NCBI GenBank assembly: GCA_026874595.1
Contig: CM049306.1
Location: forward strand, 17,441,019 to 17,505,018
DNA from: Sipunculus nudus
Taxonomy: Eukaryota; Annelida; Sipuncula; Golfingiida; Sipunculidae
Reading direction: 5' to 3'
Length of the DNA stretch: 64,000 nucleotides
Each line of letters begins with the position of its first letter. The stretch's first letter is position 1. The notes below the pieces were generated by a model. That model saw only the letters and a list, made by a program, of their open reading frames with translations, was not told where the DNA came from and searched no databases. Of the stretch, positions 35,711-48,520 are shown piece by piece. Position numbers and translations under genes: made by a program.

Positions 35711-36421
35711 AGAATAAGTTTAATCCAATAAAGTTTGACATGTGACTGATACTTCTAGTTCTAACAGTTTTGAGATAGGTTATTGCACTGAGGTTGCTGG
35801 ACACCATGCCATCCCATAAGCTGACAGGTGCGCTAACAAGTGTGGCGAATAAATGTCATGAATTCAGCGGTTTTCTTGAAATTTAAGCATGATTTCACTG
35901 ATTCACAAGTCATACTGAATTCACTCCATCAATATTTTAGGTCAATTTTATACCACAGATTTCACAGTAAATATAAGGTACATCAGATGACGGTCACTGA
36001 ATATAATTTTCCAACCAATGCCTACCACTAATAATGACATATGTTGTAGCTGATAATGTGTCATAAATGCTAGGCCACTACACATCACAGACAATTTTTG
36101 TTTTCACTTCTGAATTCCAACAGGAAAACAACTTGGGACATGACAGGTTAAAACTAAAACCAGCATGAAGTAAACAGAACAATAACTCTGGTAAACAGCA
36201 CTGGGTGATGCTCAAACTACGAAGCCTTTTGATCAAGATCATAAAATGCCCCACAACCAGACATGCCTCGACCAGCATCATTACTGATGAACCCGCTGAT
36301 GTCTACACAGTTAATCATTTCATGGGAGGTGGCTGATGGGAGCGGTGATCAGTGTATCTCTGGGACATGGAAGACAGATCTATGCTCCCACATCTGGCTC
36401 TCAGTACAATATCCAAAAAGG
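35711..36421. other. No recognisable feature
   Basis: Intron sequence, no repeat match noticed. Confidence 0.45.
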
Positions 36422-37465
36422 AACTAAAATATGGGTAGTTGCTTGTCGACTATGTGTATCCGCCGAAATCAGAGTGGGAAGGGTGAAGTGAGGCATGGAT
36501 TGAGTGGCAAGGGGAAATAGAGTGAGGTGTATTGCATATTAGCATGGATGTCTGCAGCTGAAATATGTATGTAGGTTGCGCCACCTACCACAAAATCCAC
36601 AAAGCTGTCCAAGTTGTATACACATGCAAAATTTTAGGCAGATAAGTCAAACCACTACTTGTATATGAGTGATTTTATCCGACAGCAGACAAACAAATGG
36701 AGGCTGTGCTAAAATGGTGGCAGGTGGCACCACCAATTTTGTGTATGATTGAGAGCCATGCGAGACCTATACATAGGTAAAATTTGAGGGGGATATGTCA
36801 AACCAGTCCTTAGATATAAGCCAAAATGTCTGCAGCATAAGCATAAATGTGATGGCGCCACCTGCCACAAAATCGAGAAAGCTATCCAAGATGTATAAAC
36901 ATGCAAAATTTTAGGCAGATATGTCAAACCTCTGCCGAGATTTGAGCAATTTTATCCCAAGGCTGAAGAACAGATGGACGCTGTGCAAAAATGGTTACAG
37001 GTGGCGCCACCAGTTTTGCTGGTAAAGAGCTATGAGAGATTTATAAACATGCAATCGGTCAAATGGTTCCCAAGATATGAGCTTGGATGTCTGCAGATTT
37101 AACATGAATGAAGGTGGCACCACCTATCATAAAATAATCAACAAAGGATGTATACACATGCAATATTTCAGGTGGATAAGTAACCAATGCAGAGATATGA
37201 GTGATTTCATCCCAAGGCAGATGAACAGATGGACGCTGTGCAAAAATGGTTGCAGGTGGCGCCACCATTTTGAGTGTATGTTATACAGCTTTCCAAGGGC
37301 TACATTTGTGAAACATTTAAGCCTCATCGGTCAAACAGTTCCCCAGATATGTGTGTTTATGTGTGGAAACAGATGCACAAATGGACGCTGGGCAGAGAGG
37401 AAAGGTCAGAAGTCAACCAAAAATGAGGGCGCAACAGTTCACATGTGACCCTATCATAATCCTGA
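36422..37465 (+). mobile_element. HLE-A2, 3'-truncated
   Basis: The 5' end AACTAAAATATGGGTAG carries a degraded hairpin followed by GTATCCGCC. The interior has diverged units with GGTGGCGCCACC-like boxes (intact near 37000 and 37256). It stops after 'cacatgtgaccctatcataatcc', where intact copies would continue to (CGG)n and the 3' hairpin. A family X 5' terminus begins about 10 bp later, so a rearrangement or insertion removed the 3' end. Confidence 0.65.
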
Positions 37466-37510
37466 ATTTAAAACAAGGGACCCATGGGTCACATCGCTCA
37501 GCTGAATTTT
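37466..37510 (+). repeat. Family X 5' terminus
   Basis: AACAAGGGACCCATGGGTCAC, then CGCTCAGCTGA. It contains the palindrome GACCCATGGGTC. Same terminus as at 289 and 377. Confidence 0.55.
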
Positions 37511-38042
37511 GGAAAATATTAGAAACTGCAAAAATATTTTTATTTCTTTTGATTTTTCATGTATATTATCATTAGAAAAGCTATGAGAAAATTTCCCTGC
37601 TAAAATGAAACTCTGTAAATTATAGAATAATGGACATAAGCTAAACCATTTAGTGATGCACCAAGGGAACAAATAGGCCTACGATAAGTGTTATAAAAAA
37701 GTAACATTTCATAAACAAATAATGTGTGAAGGTAATTAAGTTTTCAAAAGTTAAATATATGGCCATATGAGTTAAAAATTAATCCCACATAGTTTTACCA
37801 ATATTCCTGATTTTAATACTAAGTTAACAGTGTTATATACACCTAGGCCCCGCCAACTTTAAGAGATATGAAAGAAATGCTACAACGTATTTATATCTTC
37901 TTAAATCTTGTCAGTTAGCACTTACATTAGATCCTAATATTTTGTATGTGAATATAAGGATTAAATTCCTGAAATTTTTTTCTTTAAAAAAATCAAAATT
38001 GTCCAAGTCTCATCAAAAAGAATTTTATTTAACATTAAAATT
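37511..38042. other. No recognisable feature
   Basis: AT-rich; it may include the body of the family X copy starting at 37472, for which no full reference exists in the window. Confidence 0.4.
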
Positions 38043-38471
38043 ATAAGATTCATCTTGTTTAATAAATAATAAATAAATAAATAGTTTATTCAAGTATAAA
38101 GGCCTCCGGCCCATAAAACCATATAATCAACATAACATCACTTTACATGATAATTTGTGGTGCTTAACCTTGGCAATGCACATGCGTTAAAAATTCAACT
38201 GAAATAAATTGGTACAAAAAGGTAATAAATAAAAATAATTTTTAAAATATTCCAACAGTTTGCAAATATGTGTGTAAGGCTTACATATATGAATAAATGA
38301 ACAACATTACAACATGTCCTGGATAACAATGAACTCTTAGCTAGCACATATGTACAGGGCGGAATACATCTTGTTTATTAGTCCTGTGTATTGAAGGGGT
38401 GGGTGGGGGAGAGGTCTCTGTTGTTACTGCTCGTTGCTGAAAAAAATGTTAAATATAAGATTCATCTAGTT
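38043..38471 (-). mobile_element. 5'-truncated non-LTR retrotransposon/SINE 3' end with target duplication
   Basis: On the minus strand the element runs from about 38454 down to 38061 and ends with GGGCCGGAGGCCTTTATAC, then an (AAATA)n-like tail (38060-38084). It is flanked by ATAAGATTCATCT(T/A)GTT at 38043-38059 and 38455-38471, a 17-bp duplication with one mismatch. A simple-repeat tail plus variable-length duplication indicates target-primed reverse transcription. No reverse transcriptase sequence remains, so a SINE cannot be excluded. A palindrome GGCCTCCGGCC lies next to the tail. Confidence 0.6.
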
Positions 38472-38501
38472 CATAGTACAGGTCTGTTAACAGAATCGGG
38501 G

Positions 38502-38521
38502 TGGGGGGGGGGGGGGGGGGG
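38502..38521. repeat. Poly-G run
   Basis: About 20 G interrupted by a single T; the longest G homopolymer of this half of the window. Confidence 0.85.
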
Positions 38522-38654
38522 GAGAGCTGCACTGAATGACCTACAAAGTGGACTGCTTGACAATGTAAGGGAATACAGCAAGAGCCTCCAAAAAAAATAC
38601 AATAACTAGCCTAATTTTGCAGCTTTTATTTTCAAATTTCAGAATTTAACAGAT

Positions 38655-39789
38655 TTAATCCTTATGTGTACATGCTGTGAAAATTAAATCCACAGTACTT
38701 ACAGAAAAAAACATGCCATGGCCAAAGTTGGGCAAAATTTAAGGTACCAATTTTTTATTTTTGCTAATATTTTAAAAAATTTAAAAGATTTTGATCTAAT
38801 TTTGGGTATAAACTTTAATTTTGATTAATTAAAGTTATATTACTGGAAAAAAAGTCCTTAGCTTTAATATGTTTTGTGTTAAGCGATCAAATATCTTTCC
38901 TGATTTTTTACAAAATGCATTATGTTTGAGCCCATAACTTTTTTAAATTATATAATACAGACCCTATTTCTGGCATGTACATAGGAACTATATAGATGAA
39001 TATTTATCGTAAATACGAGGAAAATCAGATGAGTTGTTTTGATTTTAGGCAGTCCTGAAGTGTGAATATAGGTTTTTAATAAAAAATTGAGGTTTTTCCT
39101 TTAATTTCTCAAAGGAACAAAGTTGAAAAGACCCAGTTTTCAGCTTGGTAGGAGATCTTGGGGACATCTAACATTATGCCAACAGCCTGGGGAGCATAGA
39201 GAGCTGCACTGAATGAATTACAGTCACCAAAGTGGACTGCTTGACAATGTTAGGGAATACAACAAGAGCCTCCAATTTTTTATTTTTGCTAATATTTTAA
39301 AAACTTTAAAAAATTTTGATCTAATATTGGGTACACAATTTAATTTTGATAAATTTAAGTTATATTACTGGAAAAAAGTCCTTAGTTTTAACATGTTTTG
39401 TGTTAAGTGATCAAATATCTTGTCTGATTTTTTACAAAATGCATTATGTTTGAGCCCATAACTTTTTTTAAATTATATAATACAGACCTAATTTCTGGCA
39501 TGTACATAGGAACTATAACAGATGAGTGGTTTTGATATTAGGTGGTCCTGAAGTGTGAAAATAGGTTTTTAATAAAAAAATTGAGGTTTTTCCTTAATTT
39601 CTCAAAGGAACAAAGTCGCAAAGACCCAGTTTTTGGCTTGGTAGGAGATCTTGGGGACATCAACATTATGCCGAATTTTGGATTCCTAGGTCTTATGGTT
39701 TCAAAACGTGCGACATCTACGGATGGACAGACGACGGACAATGGACCACGACTATAGCTCAGATGATTTATAGTCAGCTGAGCTAAAAA
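38655..39789 (+). repeat. Family P, copy 3, with terminal hairpin
   Basis: Two units match 2340-3010: 'ggcaaaatttaaggtacc', 'gagcccataactttttt', 'ggcagtcctgaagtgtga'. Between the units (39181-39275) there is a copy of 'gagagctgcactgaatga' and 'gtggactgcttgacaatgt', which also occurs just before the block (38523-38576), so flanking DNA was amplified together with the element. It ends with the AGCTCAGATGATT hairpin (39755-39784) and AAAAA. Confidence 0.65.
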
Positions 39790-39868
39790 TTCCACCCAGT
39801 GGTTATGGAGGAGTTCTCCGGAAACCTAAGAGGCAGCCATTGCGGCGGTGGCCGACAGAAAACATAGG
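39789..39868 (+). repeat. HLE-A 3' fragment
   Basis: 'attccacccagtggttatgg', 'aggagttctccgga', a GCGGCGGTGG run and 'aaaacatag' match the final 80 bp of HLE-A4 up to, but not including, the terminal hairpin. It directly follows the AAAAA end of family P. Confidence 0.55.
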
Positions 39869-42144
39869 AACACACTGGAAAGTGTCTTAATCTTAGTATT
39901 AAATACCTGAGTACACAAAAATAATAAGTCAGTACATGTTGCAAAACATGGGAGAGATAAGAAAAGAAAGTCCTCGCTGTAAATGTATGCATCAGACTCA
40001 GCAGGCATTTTGTGTAAAACTGATAGGGCTAGCTCAGAGTTTGCAAGATCTTGCGAAGTCTTTAGCAAGACAGTGGGTCCTGCTGCAGAAGATTAATTGC
40101 TGGTCCTGTCATATCATTGTAGGACCTACCGTAAATTAGGTTAATTAAGTGCTCATTAATAAACATCTACAATGTAAAAGCATCTATTCTTTAACAATTA
40201 TTGTCCAGTGTTAAGAATTTATCAATATAAATAAAATAAACCTTTTCAAACATATTTGAAGAAATATTGTGGATGCAAGAATTCCCTTTACTATTTACAC
40301 CTGGCTTTGAAGATAAACTGCATTATTTTACCGTTTGCACTTTTAATATATAACCAGACTGAATATCCTATAAAATTTTTAAATATTTTTTATATGTAGG
40401 TGTGCAGAAACATGAACTAACCATATAAAAAATAAATTTTATTCAGTTACTAAGACATTTTTCCTTTCCTTATAATATATATGAACTAGAATATTATTTC
40501 ATGTCTACTTACATAGAAATAACAACCAGTAAAAACAGAGGTAATAAATACTAAATATATAATGTTGACCTGGATAAAAAGTTTAAAGGATCATCTTGAT
40601 ATACATGACATTTTTTGTGTGTCACAATTACAGACCTGTCTCATTTACAGAAAGGGTCTGCCCTGTGAACCATGCCACTAAATTTACGTGAAATCATGTT
40701 ATTCTTATTTGACGTTATGATTCTGATCACTTCCTAGACTTGGTCATCACCAGGTTCGACATTAAATTATACTTCATTTGCCCAATTTCAGTCATGGGCC
40801 ATATGGTCTTGGCTGAAAAATAAGCTTCATGGGCAACATGAGCAATGTGAGAACACTGTGAGCCACTCCTGCCAAAATTGTTATGAATGAAGTCATATGG
40901 GGCAATCCTTATTATGAATATCTGATTGCCTCACTGACTATAGTGTGTCATCACTCAGCCAATCACAAGAACGTAGGTGTGGCAAATCACCAGTCAGTCA
41001 CCATGGTCTATCAGTCAACAAAATCTGGATGTTAAAAATAGAAGCTGACATTGCGAGTTAACAAAAATGGTCAGCAAATGGACTTCCTTTTATATGGAAA
41101 AACAATGAACATTCACATAATATATCAGCAAATGAAAAGGTACAACAATATTTCCTCGTGTCAATGTTTTACCCGCTACTTGCCTAACTTTTAGTGCTAT
41201 GTGGGCATATTAATATGAAACCAGTGGAAAAAATTATGTCTGGTTTTGCATTTTTTTTGCCCTTGTGATTAAATTGTGAAAACTTTGTGGAAGGTCTGGG
41301 AACTGAATTGTCTTGTCTTGAGGCTTTTTTTTTATATGCCGCCTTCGATTGTCCTACAAATAAACAATGCTATTAACAATTGGTATGATTGGTGGTGAAT
41401 TTGTCTTTAACAGAGAAACTGCAGCTGCATTACTGAATCTAGACTATTTTATTTCTGTGCAAATCCACAGAGAATCCATAGTGAGATTCTCACCATTTTT
41501 TATGAATATGATCCCCACTGCCTCTCAGACGTGGTGTCCAGACACTCTTTAAACTGTTGTAGCAGCCAAACTGCTGCTGTAATAAAACAGACATACAATA
41601 AAGTCTTTCAAGGACAGGAGATCTCCAATTTCCTGCTATTGTTTCTATGCATCATAAAGCACAAAGGAATATATCCAGCCCAGACCTTACACCCCCCCCC
41701 CCCCACACGAACACACACAAAAGGACTTTAGCTGTATGTTATGTTACATTATAAAGGTAACTGCTAAAGCATATATTATGACAGGATACACTATGAGACA
41801 GACAAACAAACAATTAAGTCTGCCAAGGACAAGAGTCTGATGATCATCTGCTACAAGCAGGAAACCTTAACACTGAAAGTTACAAATCTACATAAAACTT
41901 ATAAATAGATTTGAGCTCTGTCACAAACAAACCCAGCTGTTTGGCAGAAGAGTTATTTAATTTTCCATATAATATAATGTTGAAACTGATGGAAATATCT
42001 CTTCAGCCAGAAAAATACTGATCTATGTGTTAGGGAGCAAATTTTTTATTTCATTTTTGGCTTTTGATTTATGTTGTTTCTCTGTTGAGGAAACAGATGT
42101 GTACTTTTTCTGTAGGCCATTCACAACATCAGTTCTAATTTATC
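39869..42144. other. Intronic, nothing recognised
   Basis: Holds a C homopolymer with CA repeat (about 41690-41722). No exon or complete element recognised; the open frames are short and without motifs. Confidence 0.5.
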
Positions 42145-44111
42145 AACTAGAATACGGGTAGTCGACAAGCGACTACTTGTATCCGCCTAAATCAGAGTGG
42201 AACGGGTGAAGTGTTGCATATTAGCATGGATGTCTGCAGCCAAATTGTGTATGTAGGTTGCGCTACCTACCAAAAATCCAGAAAGCCGTCCAAGTTGTAT
42301 ACATATGCAAAATTTAAAGGCAGATAAGTCAAACCACTATATTGTATATGAGTGATTTTTGCCCTTGGCAGACAAACAGATGGACACTGTAAAAAAAAGG
42401 GTTGCAGGTGGCGCCACCAGTTTAACGTATGATAAAGAGCTTTGTGAGAACTATACACATGCAAAACTTTGGCCCAATCCGTCAAACGGTTCCCAAGATA
42501 TGAGCTTGGATATCTGCTGCATAAACTAGAATGCAGGTGGCGCCACCTGTCATAAAATCAAGAGAGCTGTCAGGGATGTATAAACTTGCAAAATTTTAGG
42601 CAGATATGTCAAACCACTGCCGAGATATGAGTGATTTTATCCCATGGCAGACAAACAGACGGGAGCTGTGCAAACATGGCTGCAGGTGGCGCCACCAGTT
42701 TTGCTTATGATAAAGAGCTATATGAGATTTATACACATGCAAAATTTTGGCCCAATCGGTCAAACGGTTCCCTAGATATGAGCTTGGATGTCTGCAGCGT
42801 AAACTTGATTGTAGGTGGCGCCACCTGTCATAAAATCAGAAAAGCTATCCAGTATGTATAAGCATGCCGAATTTCAGGTGAATTAGTCAAACCACTGCAG
42901 AGATATGAGTGATTTTAACCCAAGGCAGACGAACAGATGAACACTGTGCAAACATGGTTGCAGGTGGCGCCACCATTTTATGTGTATGTTATAAAGCTCT
43001 CCAAGGGCTACATTTGTGCAAAAAAATTTTCCGGATCGGTCAAACTGTTCCTGAGATATGAGCTTGGATGTCTGCAGCGTAAACGTGAATGTAGGTGGCG
43101 CCACCTGTCATAAAATCAGAAAAGCTATCCAGGATGTATACGCATGCCAAATTTCAGGTGAATTAGTCAAGTCACTGCAGAGATATGAGTGATTTTAACC
43201 CAAGGCAGACAAACAGATGGACACTGTGCAAACATGGTTGCAGGTAGCGCCACCATTTTTGGTGTATGTTATAAAGCTCTCCAAGGGCTACATTTGTGCA
43301 AAAGAATTTTCCTGATCGGTCAAACGGTTCCCGAGATATGAGCTTGGATGTCTGCAGCGTAAAAGTGAATGTAGGTGGCGCCACCTGTCATAAAATCAGA
43401 AAAGCTATCCAGGATGTATACGCATGCCAAATTTCAGGTGAATTAGTCAAGTCACTGCAGAGATATGAGTGATTTTAACCCAAGGCAGACAAACAGATGG
43501 ACACTGTGCAAACATGGTTGCAGGTGGCGCCACCATTTTTGGTGTATGTTATAAAGCTCTCCAAGGGCTACATTTGTGCAAAAGAATTTTCCTGATCGGT
43601 CAAACGGTTCCCGAGATATGAGCTTGGATGTCTGCAGCGTAAACGTGAATGTAGGTGGCGCCACCTGTCAAAAATCAGAAAAGCTATCCAGGATGTTTAC
43701 GCATGCCGAATTTCAGGTGAATTAGTCAAGTCACTGCAGAGATATGAGTGATTTTAACCCAAGGCAGACGAACAGATGGACACTGTGCAAACATGGTTGC
43801 AGGTGGCGCCACCATTTTTGGTGTATGTTATAAAGCTCTCAGAGGGCTACATTTGTGCAAAAAAATTTTCCTGATCGGTCAAACGGTTCCCGAGATATGT
43901 GGGTTTATGTGTGGAAACAGACGCACAAACAGACGCAGAGCGCAGAGGAAAGGTCAGAGGTCAAAACAAAATCAGGGCGCAGCAGTTCACATGTGACCCG
44001 AACATAATCCCGGGTTTCGGAAAATTCCGCCAAGCGGTTTCAGAGGAGTTCTCCGGACACCTTTGCAGCTGAAAACGTATCCGCAAAACTCTGTTTTGGC
44101 GGATACAATTA
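42145..44111 (+). mobile_element. HLE-A3, Helitron-like element
   Basis: The 5' end AACTAGAATACGG is followed by the perfect GTAGTCG/CGACTAC hairpin. Palindrome boxes lie at 42417, 42536, 42685, 42814, 42963, 43094, 43243, 43374, 43523, 43654 and 43802, with alternating spacings of 149 and 131 bp in the right half. The last three 280-bp units are nearly identical. The 3' end 'gtatccgcaaaac..gttttggcggatac' is intact, but the (CGG)n seen in other copies is missing: only 'cctttgcagctgaaaacg' stands there. Frames such as 43748-43996 are shadows of the tandem unit. Confidence 0.78.
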
Positions 44112-45039
44112 CAGGAATATGCTGGTTCAATAATGATATTTTTGTAAATGGTGAAAATTCATAAATCCTGAGCTACTTTATGTGATAATCTTCACTGATA
44201 AAGGGTGGGGGTGCAATGCAATCAATCATGCTGTGTTCCAGACTGAGGATGGGGCATATTGATCAATAGAGCTGTCAACACTTGCTTGAAACACCCATAA
44301 GATTACATGTATTAGGTCAGACGATGACACATCCAGCATTCGAAACTGCACGGTGTCAACCAGCAATCCTACTTCAACCAGCATACCTGCCACAGTATAC
44401 TCATTTGCATACTGCCAACATGAAAATTATTCTCCTATCAGATGAAAATGATACAAACTTAAAACCATATTTAGTAATATGATTCCATACAACTACAAAT
44501 ATATTAACATGCATATCCATACATTTAACTATTCATATTGCAAATATATTTCAAGGTAGGATGGAAAATTCCATTTCCAAAATTGCATAATTCAAACCCA
44601 AAATGCGAATATCTTCCAAGCCTTGACTCAGTGATGAGCCTGTAATAAATTAAAGATCTGTAGAACTGGGATGTCAGGATTCTGGCCATCCCGAGGAGCA
44701 GTCATACTTCAAGGTGCTAAACAGTTCAAAACACATCCACAAAAGTTGGCAGTGTTCCAGATTGAATGTCAGGCACGTGCCAAATGGCTGAGACCTCTAC
44801 CCTCAATCATGCTTCCTGGTGAAATCACTGTACTGATAACATCACCAACATGTCAAACAAATACAAATACACAAACATGTGAACCAATTTGCAATTTTTA
44901 ATTTATTATATGCAGGAACGAAGCAAAATGGAAAATTTCCAAATATGATAAGGTTCAATAAAACACTATTTTACAGATCTTCACTGCCCCTGCTTGTAAA
45001 GAGTATTATAAATATGTTGGACTTCTTCAGTAACATTTA
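44112..45039. other. No recognisable feature
   Basis: Intronic sequence; an open frame of 76 codons at 44671-44901 has no recognisable domain. Confidence 0.45.
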
Positions 45040-45756
45040 GTAATTATCTACGCTCCCAGAGCAGCGGAAATCTTACGCTTCTAAAGAAGCAACTGATTTT
45101 CAAGCTGCCAGCTTTGACAGTTTATGATATATTTAGACACCATATGGCGGTTTATTGTCCGCTGAACAAAACATGTGTATGATGTGACAAGCAGCCAACC
45201 AGATGCCAATAAACAAACACTCGACAGGCATCCTGGCTCCGCCCCTAGCTGCGCTTCAAGCACTGTTTGAAGACAGTTTACGTTCGAATTTTAATTGCTC
45301 CCTCTGCATTCACACATCATCAACCAATTTGATTCTGACAGTATGACTGTGTTGGCGTAGCCATGTATTTGTTGTCTGCAGAACTGAAACCAGCCCGCCA
45401 GGTGTGCACGCAGCCTTTGTTGTTACGTTTCATTTGAATTACAGCTCACCGACCAGGCATCCTATGTGCCCAAGGCCCTAAGCAAACCACGTCTGCGGCA
45501 ATTCTCTCTGAGCCTGTGGCCTGTTCAGACCGTTACTGGGGCGATGAGCTGTCACTCAAAACGAAATTAACATGATTGGCTCCGTGTATTCCTCGCTTGG
45601 CTGTGTCTTCCAGCACATATTCTCATCTGATTGGACAATAATACAGTGTTCCCCTCTGGTGTAGCAATTCAGGATACGGGGTCATAACAAACAGAGCTTA
45701 CCATATAGGAAGTAGGCCTATAGTTAAAGTGCTGTGTAAAGAGTATAGTAATTATC
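45040..45756 (-). mobile_element. MITE with 9-bp target duplication (Mutator-like), copy 2
   Basis: The element 45049-45747 is inverted relative to the copy at 17537-18207 and similar over its full length. It starts TACGCTCC and ends GAGTATA, where copy 1 has GAGCGTA (the CG has decayed to TA). It is flanked by GTAATTATC at 45040-45048 and 45748-45756. Two independent copies with different perfect 9-mers establish the element boundaries and the duplication length. Confidence 0.88.
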
Positions 45757-46999
45757 ACACAAAACACATTTTACAAGAAAAGGAGCTGATCATTTTAGAA
45801 TTTCAAATTTTCAATGCTTACCATTTCATGTATATTATGAAGTTGGCAGAAGTTATCCACTTACTTTTTGTTCGTAAGTCTGTCTGTCTGTTTGTCTACA
45901 CAATATCTAAAAAATTTCAAATGATGTTCAGGAAATGTTGGAACTGTGGACAATGAACCCGAGGACAACTTGATGAATTAGGGGCCGATTGAAAAATGCA
46001 TCAGGCTTTGGCAGGGGTATGTTCTCCAAGTGCTCTCTAGTTGAAAGTTTGTGCACAGAGATGAGTAGCCTGGCACCTGAATGGACATTGGTGGCCTTAT
46101 ACTTAACTGGTTGAGATTAGGATATCATAAAATTATTTTGGTCCAAAAGGCAGTGTTGTAGGATGGTCACACTGACCATGATACATGTACATCATTATCC
46201 TGTTCTGGGGATGTCATTTGAGGTAAATGACACTGCACTGTCACAACCTATTTATAATTACAAGGTCAGTGCCAGGGGTGTAACATTCTACAATGCACAG
46301 AAGAATCCATGCACTGAATTGCAAAACCACAAATTGTCATTGACTATTTACCTCTTAATAGATTCATTTCAATTATTATTTTTTTTTGCATTTACCATTT
46401 GCATAACCTCTGAGAGCTATCAAATTTGACAAAGCATTTTGCAACGTCAAAGCTCTTTATCCTGTATCCTGTATCCAAACTCTACTTTGAAGGTTCCCTG
46501 GTGGACCAGTCCACTGACATACAAACATAAATAGAGTAAACTGATATATGGAGAAAGATTATACTTTAACCATCAAGGTTAGTCTGCTTACAGTGCTGCC
46601 ACTTCAACAGCAGATGATGAATAATAAGTAGTGGAATGGCTTTCCTGTTGACAAGAGATAAACAGACACGGTGACAAAATAATCATCTGTATGTCATTGT
46701 ATTAACTGACAGTAGCAGGCAAGGATTGGTTTGATTCACATCAGTGAGATAACAGGAAATGTTGACCCCTGGCCTTATCAAGTGTTATCTCAAGATAACA
46801 AGGTACTTCACAGAACAACACAATTAATTACTTCACCATTAATACAGCATATCAATGACACTACCTGATTATTATGACACTTCCTGATCTGATTTAAAAA
46901 TTATCCCATATGCTTATGTATGTTATCAATGTTGGATGTGTGTGACAGGAGTACAAATTGAGGTCTCAATACAGGAACATAATTTATATCATTTTATAC
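45757..46999. other. No recognisable feature
   Basis: Intronic sequence with short open frames only. Confidence 0.45.
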
Positions 47000-47620
47000 A
47001 ACTTGGTAAGTAGTAAGGGTGAGTTCTGTGAAAATCCAGCCAAGCTCTGGAAAGTTATCACAGTGACACTCAAGTTAATGCACGGACACAAGGCAATACC
47101 ACAAAGTAGCCTGGTGACCTCTGAGCTTATTAAATATGCATGAATTCTGATGAGAATATTATTCAGGTGAGAAACTGTATTCATTAATATTCAAAATGAG
47201 TTTCATGAAAATCTATCATATTTTTGGCAAGTCAACATGGTTCCACCAGTGTCTGGTGATCTCTGACCTAATTATATAATGCATGGATTTTGCTGGAACT
47301 TGGACTTAAGTGAGATATTATACTGATTTATATTTCTGTTGAGTTTTATCAATATCTATTATACTATATAGTCTTGGTAAGTAATTGTGGTGACACCACA
47401 AAGTAGCCCAGTACTTAACCTCTGACCTTATTAAATATCCATGGATTTTGACGATAATCAAACTCAAGCAAGATAATCTATTGGTAAGTAGTTATGGTGA
47501 ATTTTGTGAAAATCCATCAAAGCCCTGGTGCTCATGGTAGTGACACTAAATGTTAACAGATAAATGGGCCCAAGGTTCACCATAACACATCCCTTCATAG
47601 ACAGGCATATAACAATTTAA
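47000..47620 (+). repeat. Repeat family Y, copy 2
   Basis: Three diverged units of about 160 bp around 'ctgacct.atta.atatgcatggattttg' (near 47110, 47265 and 47425). This copy shows the site without the Tigger-like MITE found in copy 1. Confidence 0.6.
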
Positions 47621-48349
47621 TGGGTTCTTCACTGTCCAATGTCCAATCCTCCTACAAAGTCTCATGGAAATTTGTGATGTAATTTTTGAGTCATCATGTT
47701 CTAACACTGTTGCAGGGGTAAAAACAATACCTCCTTGGAAAAAGTAAATATCATGTTTTCACCTGCCCTGGTTGGTATAATTAATATTAGGTAGGCCTGC
47801 ACACAGTTCATTAGCGCCAGACAAGATCAATACTATATTGCAACTCCACCATAACTGGAAACATGAAAGAAACACCAGTTTGCCGTGTCTGTTTACATAG
47901 ACAAAGAACATGTAGACACACACACCTCCCAAGAAAATCTAAACAGGTGTACTATTCTCAAACATAGTTGATATTCATGACTGAATTGTTTTCACAGGAA
48001 GACCTTGTTGTTAACTGTCAGTGTGCTTACATGGTGCAAGTCAGGGTTTTGTACTTGCTGACTTCATCTTGTTTACGTGCCTTATTGGCAGACTGACAGC
48101 CAGTTCTGGGATTCAAGTGCAGCAAAGCCATGCAGATGCTCAACTCGCTGTTTAACACAGCCTTTCATGCATTTATACTATATATTAAAGGGCAACACAT
48201 CACCATAATTATAATTAACATATATATATAAAATAATCTTCCCTGACCATGGCATTGTTTGGTTCTCTTTATCTTCTAGATAAATCAGCTGCTCACTATT
48301 ACCCCTTGCACACAGCAAATGAAAACCCTTTAGAAAGCATATCAGAGTG
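47621..48349. other. No recognisable feature
   Basis: Intronic sequence; nothing recognised. Confidence 0.45.
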
Positions 48350-48520
48350 TTCACACAGCAATCCAAAGCTTTTCAGAGTGTTCACACAGCAACCCAAAGC
48401 GTTTTAAAACAGTTTTGGCCAAAGAGTTTTGGATCAAGCTAAGGTGGTGGTTTCAAACCACTTTGAATATGAATCCGTTTATCGACTTGGCAGAAGTGTT
48501 GTGTGAACGCTTTGGACCTA
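48350..48520. repeat. Small MITE-like inverted repeat
   Basis: 'gtgttcacacagcaacccaaagcg' at about 48378 and its near-complement 'gtgttgtgtgaacgctttgg' at about 48497-48516 face each other, with an inner palindrome GTGGTTTCAAACCAC. A direct partial copy of the left end sits at 48345-48368. The 114-codon frame starting at 48415 runs across it and is not convincing as a gene. Confidence 0.45.

Noticed and set aside
43748-43996. Recurring frames with 'GGAT' peptides in the HLE-A copies (also 37077-37448, 42631-42861, 56092-56340)
   Set aside because: They follow the 280-bp tandem unit and read through GGTGGCGCCACC; no codon-level constraint is apparent and the frames break between copies.
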